Source: Celoporthe dispersa
Taxonomy: Eukaryota; Ascomycota; Sordariomycetes; Diaporthales; Cryphonectriaceae
Length of the DNA: 64,000 bases
NCBI GenBank assembly: GCA_016584495.1
Contig: WAID01000003.1
Coordinates: forward strand, 3,906,001 to 3,970,000
Reading direction: 5' to 3'
Part shown: piece by piece, positions 36,134 through 46,337 of the stretch
Layout: each line of letters opens with the position of its first letter
Position numbering within the stretch: position 1 is the first letter of the stretch
Program-made: the position numbers and the translations under genes
Notes under the pieces: generated by a model
Databases searched by the model: none
What the model was told of the DNA's origin: nothing
Seen by the model: the letters and a program-made list of their open reading frames with translations, nothing else

Positions 36134-38069
36134 ATGTCGACCTGGAACTCATTTTCGTCTTCACCTCGATCGACAAGGGCTCTTCCGGCACGAGGCTCCA
36201 CGGGCGCCGCCGAGCCTGCACACTCTCCCTACCGCTACCAAACACTTCTAAGTGATGGCCACATCCGCCGCTTGATACTGCAGCCGGGAACCGGGGATGA
36301 TCCCCCTCGTTGGACGTCTCGAGGCAGTTGAGCTAGCGCATGCCGACGAGCTGTATCCGTTCGAGGCGATATCATACGTGTGGGGCCTGGACATCAAAAG
36401 CGCAATCATGACCATCAATAAAAAGACGCTCAAGATCACAACGAACATGAAAGAGGCCCTCTGCCAGGCAAGGCTTGCGGACAGGCCGCGGGTGCTGTGG
36501 GCTGATTCTGTCTGCATCGACCAGCGCGATAAAACAGAAAAGGCGCAGCAGGTAGCCATGATGGGCCGCATTTATAAGACATCGCGCCGTACTCTGATAT
36601 GTCTTGCCCTCGCGCCTGGTTTTCGACAGCATGCCCGTGTACTGGCCACGTTGGTAAACGATGTAAACAACATGATGGACAGGGTTCTGGCCTCCTTGCA
36701 GTCGCAGTGGTCGTCGCCGCCGCCGCCGCCGTGGGACTGGAACAGCTTTCCGCATCCGCAGGCAGGTGACCCGCTCGTCGACGAACACAGGTGGAGTTCT
36801 TGGTTGCAACTGAAAAGACACGCCTATTTCAGCCGCGGATGGGTTGTCCAAGAAGCAGCACTCGGGCGGGATGCTCTTCTGTTCTGGGCGGGTGCCGAGA
36901 TACGGTGGATCAGCCTTTTCCGGATGTACTGGTGGCTGATAAAGCGGGGGAAGCACCTGATTCGCACATTGTTCAAATGGGATACTCTAGGAATTCACAT
37001 GCACAGCTATGTGTCCCGCCGAGGGGAGGAGGCCCGGGCATTCACCTCTGAACATATGCAGGCGAGTCTAAAGGCCAATTCGACTCTCGAATGGCTGGAT
37101 CTCGCCAGGTACCTCCAATTCAAGGACCCAAAAGATCGAATATACGCGTTCATGGCCTTGCCGACTTCGGACAATGGGATGCCTGATCTGCAGCCGGACT
37201 ACAGCGAAATGACATCGCATCTGGACATCTACCGCGAATTCGCCATCAGATACTTGAAACGGACGTCAGACTTGGATCTCCTGAGCTTTGTGGAACACGA
37301 CGACGACTCTGACAATATCCTAAACTCCTCTACCTTCCCATCGTGGATCCCGCGCTGGGATCGCGGCGCCGACACTGGTTTCTGCTTAAATAATATATTT
37401 ACAAAGAGCAATAACGACGGCGACCCAATCCGTATAGACGATAGATTTGTGCTTCGGGTGAGAGCGGCTACCTATCATTCTGTCATATATACCTCTAGTG
37501 TCATCAGGAAACTCGGTGAGGTCTCGGCAGATGTCGAGGAGGTGCTTCAGCTGTGGAATGAGGTCGAGCCGCAGTCGACAAGATGCCCCGGCCCGCACCA
37601 CAGTCACCTGGAGCTGGCATTCCTTTATGCAATCTGTTGTGATCTTCACGATGGGAAGCCAGACGAATTCCGAAGGTCTTGTGAGGCATTCGCACGGCTG
37701 TTGCAGTCCGACCAGCCACACCGGCTTGCGGACGCGTGTACGCAGGACCGCGGTGCGCAGCGAGTCTCAACATTTGCGATGCGATGCGGGCGCAACCGAC
37801 GGCTTGTTCTCTTTAGTAGCGGCTGCTATGGGCTCGCACCATATATGACGCGCGAGGGTGATGTGTGGGCTGTCATTTGCGGGACGCGCACCCCGTTCAT
37901 ATTTCGCAAGGTGCCAGGGGAAGAAGACCATTATCAAGTCGTAGGGCCGGCATTTATTCAGCTCCCTGGCTTCTACGAGGACGGTACTCCACGCAGTTTG
38001 GATATTATGGGAGAACCTGCTAAGTGGGATGCATTTACCGGGCCAAGTACACATGTCTTTCTCCACTGA
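36134..38069 (+). CDS. HET-domain (heterokaryon incompatibility) protein, one apparent frame break
   Basis: The first ATG of the conserved frame is at 36134 (MSTWNSFSSSP), although the frame is open further 5'. The sequence runs YRYQTLLSDGHIRRLILQPG, then shifts frame inside a run of five C (36302-36306) and resumes as LVGRLEAVELAHADE. Dropping one C gives the usual HET-protein junction GDDPLVGRLE and a 644-residue protein (1935 nt). HET-domain motifs are present: FEAISYVWG (about residue 80), VLWADSVCIDQ, QQVAMMGRIY and YFSRGWVVQEAAL. The rest is a long uncharacterised C-terminal region. HET domains trigger programmed cell death after contact between genetically different fungal strains, usually when joined to or paired with a recognition partner. 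None is fused here. No intron is evident. Confidence 0.85.
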
Positions 38070-40171
38070 CCGAGGCATAGCTCGCGCCTACATCAACGCC
38101 GGGGGCATTATTATAGCCTGGACTATTTTCAATGGCCTCTGTTGATCTTCGGCCTTGAAGAAGTCTAGGGCCTGAGTCCCGCGTGGGAGCGGCCGTTGGT
38201 TTCTTGGTCTCGACGGTCTACACACACGGGGTTGAGGATGGCGACTTTGCCTGAGCCTATGTGAACTGTCTTACTGCTGATTATCATGTCTGCTGTGACT
38301 ATGGCCGAGAGGTGGGGGGGGGGGGGGGAAGAGGAGTAAAGGCTGGTGGAGGCACTTCTACTAATCTTGGGACACGTGATAGGCGACGAGACTTTCAACA
38401 AAAACGCCATAGCTGGTGATATCATGAAGAGTTATGGATATGAATGGCCTGCCTGACTTGTCGGAAATTCCGGAATATTAATTAGTGGTAGGCCGCGTAT
38501 CTTGCGGGATCGATGAGCAGTACTGAGTATTAAACCCCGTAACATTGTTCAGGGCCTTCTTGTGGACATTGTTGTGACTGGTGGAGGAAGGGGAAATAAG
38601 AGGTAACATGAGCAGCAAGTTTGTATTTCTTGTGTTTATGAGAATTGCATTCCAACAATACTGGCGATGAGGTCATGTCGACCTCCTGGGCGGCCATTTC
38701 GAGCCCCAACCGCATCTCCGTGGCCCTGTCAGTGATCCTTACGGGCAAGAGGATCAAGATATCGCTCACTCCCCGCATCCATTAGTGTTTGAGCCTTTGC
38801 AAGGCAGGTCATCCTGTTGGCTGACCATATGTACGAGGGCCGATGACTCACTCGCCCGTGCGTCCCTGGTGGGCACCTGTCCTGCCTTTCCTAGATAGCC
38901 TCCGGCAGCATACATCTGGCTGGCCTTCCTTCCTTCTTTCCTTCAGCAGCGCAGCCCATTAATAGGGCCTCTCTCCCAAGCAATATAGCGCCTAGCTACT
39001 GTGACGTCGTTAGGGGATTTGGCTGTCTCAACATACGGAGCAAGCTTCAAGGTAACTAAAGTGTTTCCTGCACAGTATTTCTAACTTTACGGCAGCTATT
39101 TACTGTCAAAGCATACCGAGACCTCATCAACCTGGGGGGCTTTACCCTCTCTACCTCTCAAATATCCTACCCGTCATGCCTCCGAGCCCCCATATAACAG
39201 CAGAAGTACACATCCCAGCTACCCTTTCATTCACGTCCGGGCCCGAGCCCAGACTCAGGCTCACACTCACTCTGGCAAAGGAATACTATCGATCTATTTC
39301 CTATCCAAGTTGAACCTCTTTGCTACTCTTGATATCCGCTATTATAGGAAATGCCCGACTGCTACCCTCAACGACAAAGCCTTGCCGCCGCCCTTCCTCC
39401 TCCAAGATGGGGAAAAAAGTCAGCGATAAGGAGAACAGGCCAGATTCGTGGGGCCAGGAGTGGGTGTGGCTTCTCTCTTCTGACTTTTTACTTTTTCTTC
39501 GTCCCATTTGATACACGGAAATGCCCTGGTCCGGTGCCACTGACGTATGCTATCCTCACAAATAATTATCTAATCAGGTCAGCAATATTATAGGAAAGCA
39601 GTCTATAATACAAGAAACGTCAACAGCTACAATCCACAGAAGCAGCAACACAGCCCAGGATCTTCAGCTATCCGCCTTCTATCTCCTTGGATTGGGAGTA
39701 GAGACGTGCCGACTGAAGCGGAATGCGGCCCCCCGCTATCTAGGCTGCACAGCAAACGCGCCGTAATGGAAATGGTAGGCTAAATGGCGCAAGTGCAGTC
39801 GCCCGAAAGTCGGTGTGGTCCAGCAATGTTGTGTGCAGTAGCGTAGATCATATACCATGTTCCACACATCCTTTCTTCTCCAAGCGATGCCTACACTGGT
39901 GAAGGTTGGTCAGCTCGGGAAAGTACCGCGTAGTACCACGCCTCCAGCCACGTACGTGATAAAGGGTAGATGAAATGTATAAGATGAGAGGTGTTCTCCA
40001 ACGCGGGTGCTTACTGAGCTATTTGAGTCAGCTCTCAGCAGCTTCCAAATTACGCAGCATCGTCTTCCCTTTTCTCCTTCTTCTTCTTCTCTCCTTTTAT
40101 TTTACCTTATTTTCTTCTTCTTTTTGTCATTCATTGATAGCCCACAATATACAAACACACGATAGAAAGCC
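38070..40171. other. Intergenic region, upstream of the MpaB-type gene
   Basis: No gene is seen. It holds a run of 15 G at 38314-38328, a TTCC-rich stretch near 38930-38945, a CRE-like TGACGTCG at 39002-39009, and a CT-rich stretch at 40060-40130 just before the start of the next gene. Confidence 0.5.
38314..38328. repeat. 15-bp G homopolymer
   Basis: An uninterrupted run of 15 G in an intergenic region. Its length in the assembly should be treated as uncertain. Confidence 0.85.
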
Positions 40172-41657
40172 ATGGCAAGTCTTGAGAAGAAAGCGGACTC
40201 TAATTTCCTCGTTTCCTATGGCCAAAGATTCCGCCTGAACAAGTATCACTTGACCCCAGAACAACTCGACCCCCTTAAGCACAAGTACGATGAGGTGGGA
40301 TCAGAGGCCGCCAGTGCCCTGAATTCACTATACCCACCGCCACCTCCTCGGGCCGGATGGTATGCAAAGAGCAAGGAGGAAGATCCCAAGCCTGATAGAG
40401 ACACCTATGAGCTACTTCGGGACAATGCTCACAAAGACTCTAGACTCCAGGCACTATGGGATCAAGTCAATACTACCCCAGAATGGGTGGACTGGGACCA
40501 GATCCAACGGGGCCAAGAGGTCTTTTACCGCTACGCACCCGCTGCTGTTGCTGGATTCGCCTTTAGCGGTTTGCTTGCCGCCACCGTACGGCGCTCCCCT
40601 CTCTCGTCATTTGTTTTGAAAAATGGAATCTTACACACCGCCAGGGAGCCTCATACCGCCCTGCCGAGACTCTTGTACGAACAGGAGGTCATTCTACCAG
40701 GGTGGCTCGAAACCGCCTGTTCGAGACCTTCCAGCTGCTGCTGCAGGTCATGAGGAGCCTCGACGGCATCAAACCCGGCGGTGAAGGTTTCGCCTCCACC
40801 ATCCGTGTGCGCCTCCTCCACGCAACAGTCCGAGACCGCATCCTGAAGCTGAACGAGCAACGACCCGGCTACTTCGACGTCAAGAAGTACGGCCCCCCAA
40901 TCAATGAGCTTGACTCCCTGCAGTCGATCTGTGTCTTCTCGACCAACCTCGTCTGGATCGCCATGCCGCGCCAGGGTATACATGTCCGCGAGCAAGAGGC
41001 CCTGGACTACATCGCCCTCTGGCGCTGGGTATTCTATGTGCTCGGCGGCCCCTCCGACGTCCTCGAGACACCAGGGCGCGCGCGGGGATGATGGAGTCAC
41101 TCCTGTACGCTTGCCTGGACCCGAGCAAGAACTCCAAGATCCTCGCCGCCAACCTCATCAATGCCCTGGATGGGGTTTACGGGATCCCCAAGGAGTTCTT
41201 CGAGGCCGGCACGAGGTTCATGAACGGCAGCCAGCTGTGCGATGAGATCGGCATCGCCAGGCCCGGTTTCTACTGGGATATGGTCACGAGGGGCACCGTG
41301 TGGGCCCTTGCTGCGGTCTCCTATACGACAAGATCTGTTCCTTCGTGGGACCGCTGGATGGTAAAGACGTTCAGGCGTCTCTTCTGGGAGTACATCGTCG
41401 AGAATGAGAACGGTCTGAAAGGCGGCTGGAAGTATGAGTTCAAATACGTACCTCAGGTCGACTCCTTCACGAAGATCGAGCAAGCAGAGACACTTCCCAA
41501 ACATCGTGGCATGCATCCTGTGGAGATCTTTGGCCTGGCCACCTTTGCCGTCACTGTTCTCTTTTCGCTTGTTCTCATGAGCCTATTGGGCTGGGCTTCC
41601 AGTCAAGGCGTGGGCATCCTACTCTCACTTGGTTGGATAGATGGGAAACCTTTATAA
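40172..41657 (+). CDS. MpaB/rubber-oxygenase family (DUF2236) membrane protein, one apparent frame break
   Basis: The start ATG at 40172 has a good context (CCATGG). Exon 1 is 40172-40585 and exon 2 begins at 40645 after a 59-bp intron, giving the join AATVGASYRPAETL. Residues 125-145 around YAPAAVAGFAFSGLLAATV look like a membrane span. The family core follows: RVRLLHATVRDRI (about 190), where this haem-oxygenase family carries its conserved Arg and His, then VFSTNLVWIAMPRQG, EALDYIALWRWVFYVLGGP and a second span FGLATFAVTVLFSLVLMSLL near the C-terminus. In exon 2 the frame changes at GGGG (41084-41087) between ETPGRAR and MMESLLYACLDP. One extra G there gives 475 residues and a single open frame. 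The family includes the ER-bound oxygenase MpaB of mycophenolic-acid synthesis and bacterial latex oxygenases. I see no biosynthetic cluster around this gene, so its substrate is unknown. Confidence 0.8.
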
Positions 41658-43226
41658 CATTATGAAAGGATGATACTTGGTGCATTTCGTTTTCCTGAGC
41701 TTTTCCCTGTATTATCGAGAAATACCTGTCCAAGCTGCCCTGCAAGTGAAGACTGTGGCTATTTAATAAGTCCCGAAGATAAATAATTAGTCTACTAAAG
41801 TGGTTCAGCCGCGCACCAAGATCCAAGTCTTACACGAAGGAGCGAATTACCATTTCGGTGCTGATGGCTTCATCTTACATGTACCATCTTTCTGAAAGCG
41901 GCGTGATAAGGTTGACATCAATTTCTATCATGACCTTTATTTTCCTGAGCGTTTGCAGAGAGAGACTTCCTCACAGCAAGGATGGCTCGCCCTTCAGATC
42001 CATGCATAGGCCATGTAAGACCATTGGCTGCGATCATATGCACGGACCATTTTCTCGACGGCGCTTCGTTTTGCTCCAAAAGTGACGGGTCTTCTGGATT
42101 TTTTTTTCTAAAAAAAAGGCTGCTTCCCCCTTGAATCTGTCGTAGATCAGTGCAGAAGAAGAACTTCGAAGTGTGTCGAAGGCTTATTGCTTTACCCAGA
42201 ATCTATGGCTCCGTTTCTAAGTAAGCACTTATTTAAAGCATATTTAGATCTAATTGCGTATGAGAAACTTGACACGCCGAGTTCTTCATTTGTTCTTCTT
42301 GGAAAGCATGGCTACTGCATAGTACCATATCCAGAGAAGTACGTAGCACAGACACTTAAGCTCTAGATAATTAATTATCGTAGGGGAAAGTGTATGGACT
42401 CACCAACGCAGGTGCTCTCTTCTCGAAACTGTCTATCTAGAATTCAGATGACCGATGGGCTCACGGGCTGATAGACACTTGCCAGCACAGACAATACTAA
42501 TAACATCCAGATAACTACTAGTATAATAACTTGCGCTTGCTCCGAGTGGTTTCTAATATGAACCTGTATGTGGGCGGGCATTAAAGACTCCCATGGCCAG
42601 TATGGCCACCATGTGATCAGCGGCCATGCAATCCATCTAGGATATCTACATGGAAAAAACATACAATCTCAACGCCGACCCATGACTATAACCTTGGTTG
42701 CGCTTATTACTTCCTCTTTATTCTTTATTTTCATATTTTGCGAACTGATGCTTCTTGAAACCCCTCGATGCTGGTTTCAAGAGGCCTCCGAACCGTTTGA
42801 TATAAACAGACCAGCCAAGAAGAGCTCAGCCAATGGCAGAGTTAGTCAACAGGGCAGCTCTGGTGAAAATCTGGTCGCCGTCTCGAATCACACAATTCAA
42901 GATGACTGGACGAGCCAATTCTACTTTCGTCTCCTTGGGTGTGATGCTCGCTGCTGAGCTAACCGACAGATGATGAAAGGAAAAACAAAACAGACGCCGA
43001 ACTTTGGAGAAAACACCACTAACGAGAGAGATGAATTCTTGGAAACCACCTCTGATGGTCTAGAACGAGCCAGAAGTGGTAGTAGTACTTTGCGGCCCAG
43101 GTCCGCCTCCCGGAAAGGCGTCAAACTTCTCCAATGACAGCGATGAGAAAATCGATCTCGCAACTCGAAGGACAGATAATCTAAAGATGTCTATAAGACT
43201 ATTCATCATCGTAACCGCCAGCAACT
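41658..43226. other. Intergenic region between convergent genes
   Basis: No gene is seen. The first 700 bases are AT-rich. A 72-codon minus-strand frame (42444-42662) has hydrophobic stretches but no start context or relatives that I recognise. Confidence 0.5.
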
Positions 43227-44421
43227 TTAGTTTCCCTTCGATCGAGAGAACGTGGCCCTCATACCTCGACGACTCTGCATAAGGGTAGACTGCTCCACAG
43301 CCCTCGCCACCTTCGAGCTGGCTGTAGGATGAGGCGGGTTGTTTCTGCCTGGTGCTTGCTCCTGGCTACGAGACGCAAGCGCCGCACCAGCTCTGCTCCC
43401 ATTCGGTTGCTCCAGGAAGTCAGATATCCACTGGCCCGCGGCAACCAGCTCCTTGAGGTTGACTCCCGTCGATACTCCGAGCCGCTGGAACCCGTAGACA
43501 ATATCTTCAGTTGCCACGTTGCCCTTGGCTCCTTTGGCGTACGGGCAGCCTCCGAGACCCGCAACACTGCTGTCAAAAGTCCGTATTCCCATCTCGTATG
43601 CTTTCATAACGTTGGCGACTGCCTGGCCGTATGTGTCGTGAAAGTGCCCCGCGAGCTTCTCGGCTGGGATAGACTGGAGGAGGACCGACAGCAGGGTCTC
43701 CACGTTGCCGGAAGACCCGACCCCAAGCGTATCACCTAGGCTCACCTCGTAACAGCCCATGCCCAAAAGCTCGTGTGCGACGTGAAGCACAGCGGTGGGG
43801 GCTATGGCGCCGTCGTATGGGCACTCGATCACGCATGAGACGTATCTAAGCATTCGTCAGCGTCACACTGTCCATGTTGGCTGTTATTAACTCAACTCAC
43901 CCCCGTACAGCAATTCCATGCTGTCTTGCCTTGTAGGCAACCTCCCGCGCCCTGGCCAGCGCCTCGCTGATTGAGCAGTTGGTGTTCCTCTGCGAGAAAT
44001 TCTCGGAAGCAGAAACAAAAACGGCCACTTCCGTTATCCTGTGCCCAAGCGCGGCGTCTAATCCCTTGACATTCGGTATCAGGACAGGAAAGCTGAGGTT
44101 CTTATCTCTCAAGAGCGGCTCGATGGCCCTCAATAGCTCTGCGTTGTCCGATAACTGGGGAATCCATTTAGGCGAGACGAAGGACGTCACTTCGACAGTC
44201 GAGAGGCCGGCTCTGACCAAGCGCTGAATAAGCTCGATTTTGATCGATGTCGGGACATTTTTTGAGATATTCTGCAGACCATCCCTTGGGCCGACCTCGA
44301 CAATGCGGACTGCCGGCCGTGACGGTTGTTGATTCATTGCGCCTCGGAGAGCATGTCGTGCCTTGAGGGGCCTGCAAACCGTAGAAGCTCCTGGAAAATG
44401 GCCAGCAGAGCTGGATTGCAT
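43227..44421 (-). CDS. Hydroxymethylglutaryl-CoA lyase
   Basis: This enzyme splits 3-hydroxy-3-methylglutaryl-CoA into acetoacetate and acetyl-CoA, the last step of leucine breakdown. Exon 1 is 44421-43901, exon 2 is 43845-43227, and the 55-bp intron (GTGAGT donor, CTTAG acceptor) joins AVRG to YVSCVIECPYDG. Total 379 residues. Family residues are all present: EVGPRDGLQN (catalytic Arg-Asp), EVTSFVSPKW, the metal-binding HFHDTYGQ, and the signature SVAGLGGCPYAKGAKGN with the active-site Cys. The start at 44421 gives a Ser/Ala/Arg-rich leader (MQSSSAGHFPGASTVCRPLK) that could target mitochondria. A second in-frame Met lies about 30 residues later. After the usual end near PNGSRAGAAL there is an unusual basic tail of about 55 residues that may be real or may hide an unspliced intron. 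Confidence 0.88.
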
Positions 44422-45067
44422 TGTAGGATTCGGGGATGACGCACGGTGGACATGAAAGTCCGCAGTCCATAGGTGTGCTGTAATTCGCCGTCGGCGTATT
44501 ACTGGACATGCCGCATCCGGCTTGGTGGTATTACTTTGTGCAGCCACTCTTTCAAGTGGTAGATGGACCGGGGCATTCAGACACCCGCTCGGGAGCTGCC
44601 TAGATGGGTGACGACGCCACCACCTTCAAGCTGTGCGATACAATCAACATTTAAATCGCTGCTGATGGCTTACTCGGGTGTTTGTGAAGACTTCTGCTAG
44701 TCTTTGACACGCTGAATTTGTGTGGGGGCCCCAAAGACGATGGCATTGGAAAGACTTGATTTGGTCAATGAACGGTTGGCTATCAACGAGCAAAGGGCAT
44801 TTTATGAAAATGATACATGCCGTCCTTGAACAATATTACTTCGACGACGGCCAGACAACAGAAGGAGATGTGTTATGATATTCTAGGACTGGTATTTTCC
44901 GATCGGCAAATGGATCGCCAAGATACAGCTAGGCGAGCAATTAGATTGCGATCTTACATACAAGGTAACCCCGATACTGCTCATGTAGTCCAGTCTCATG
45001 TATCCGGGCTTTAGTGTTGCTCACCAGTCCTAGCCTCATCCTCACACCAGTCCTCGGGCGATCTCGA
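44422..45067. other. Intergenic region
   Basis: Lies between the lyase start and the 3' end of the BTB gene, both on the minus strand. It holds the lyase promoter. No gene is seen. Confidence 0.5.
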
Positions 45068-46337
45068 TTAGGAAAGTCTCTCGCTCATGTTCGAGATCAA
45101 ACCAAAAGCGAAGTCGGGTATTGTATCAATGAGCGACTTCAGTCCGTCATGCTTCGAAGCGTCTTCGACAATACAAGCGTAATAGAGTGTAATCATACCT
45201 CTGATCTGGTCACACGGGAGTGTATTCTCGAAGACGTATCGAGTCACCGTGGCGATATCATTAAAACGGCCCGGGTAGAGGGTGAACTCCTTTAGGGTAG
45301 CATGGAGCCGGTGCAGAGAAATCTGTCGCAGTTGAGGGATGTCGTACGTGTCGCCGAGCACGTAGAGTTTGGCGTGGCACATGAAGACGTTGGTGTAATC
45401 CTCGCAACCTTTGGTATTCTTTCGCGGGATGAAAGCGGAGCGGGAGCATTCAGTGCCAGCTTTGCTCATAAACCTGGTGATGAGATTGTCCCTTAACGAC
45501 AGTGCTCGCTTCGACAGACAGTTAGGGCAAGCAGTGTAGGCAGCGGTACAGTATCTGCAGACTGTGGTATTGAATATGTTCAGGCAATTTGGGCATGTTT
45601 TGCTTGTGATCAATGACTCGTCTCTCCCATAGTATGGGCAGCTTTGGTTTGAGCAAACCTTCTTCTGCGCAATTGTACAGGAGGCGCCCTTGGGACAATC
45701 CGAGAAGGCGGAAGTGCATCGTGCACATTGCTTGGTATTGTAATTGCTTCGACAAACAAGACAGGTGACTGATGTCGCGTTGTGGCGATCGCTTTGCTTG
45801 TAACAATTGCAATTCTCATTACGGCAGCCTCCTATAACGGTGCGATCGGCTTGTAGGGCTGAAACAAGGGAATACAGAGGGTTTCCCGCAGACTCGATTT
45901 CGCTTTTCGTCGACTGTTCACCCCTGGAGTCGGTGGGAGCTTGTGTGTTGACGTGATCAGAGTCATCAAGACCTGGTATGTCGTGTTGACCAGGCAGATT
46001 CTCCGGCTCTTCTGTCACGTAATTCTTCGTATAAGCCCATTCCGCGAATCGCAGGAATGTCTTCTCATCGACATCCGGCCAGTTCACACACAGCTCCTGA
46101 GCTTCCTTATGCGGCCCTTCCAGCAAGACACTCAACGGTTTGGAGAGCTGAGAGATTGCTGCTGCGTGTACACGATACTCTCTCTCATTAGGGCCCACGA
46201 TGAATTTGAAGATTTTAGACTCGATGATACTGCCGAGGGGGACACGTTAGCATATCTAGAGTACAAATTGCCTTTCGGTATTACTAGAGCCCTGGAGCAT
46301 GATCATCTTAAACTCACTCCTCATAGTTTGCGTGCAT
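45068..46337 (-). CDS. BTB/POZ-domain protein with a tandem Cys-rich (zinc-binding-like) insert
   Basis: Exon 1 is only 20 nt (46337-46318). An 88-bp intron with GTGAGT donor and GCTAAC branch site leads to exon 2 (46229-45068). The join yields MHANYEDIIESKIFKFIVGP, a typical fungal BTB opening, and 393 residues in all. The BTB fold is split. Its first part runs to about residue 80 (REYRVHAAAISQLSKPL, FLRFAEWAYT) and its second part resumes at about 288 (VFMCHAKLYVLGDTYDIPQL, QISLHRLHATLKEF). Between them lie two aligned units of about 46 residues (about 142-187 and 199-241) with the pattern C..N..C..Y, then TC..C....NT..C..CT.A...CP. Each unit has enough CxxC pairs for two zinc-ribbon-like sites. 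BTB domains mediate protein-protein contacts, often as Cullin-3 adaptors. The role of this insert is unknown. Confidence 0.82.

Noticed and set aside
42444..42662. 72-codon hydrophobic minus-strand frame
   Set aside because: No ATG context, splice sites or recognisable relatives; AT-rich intergenic surroundings.
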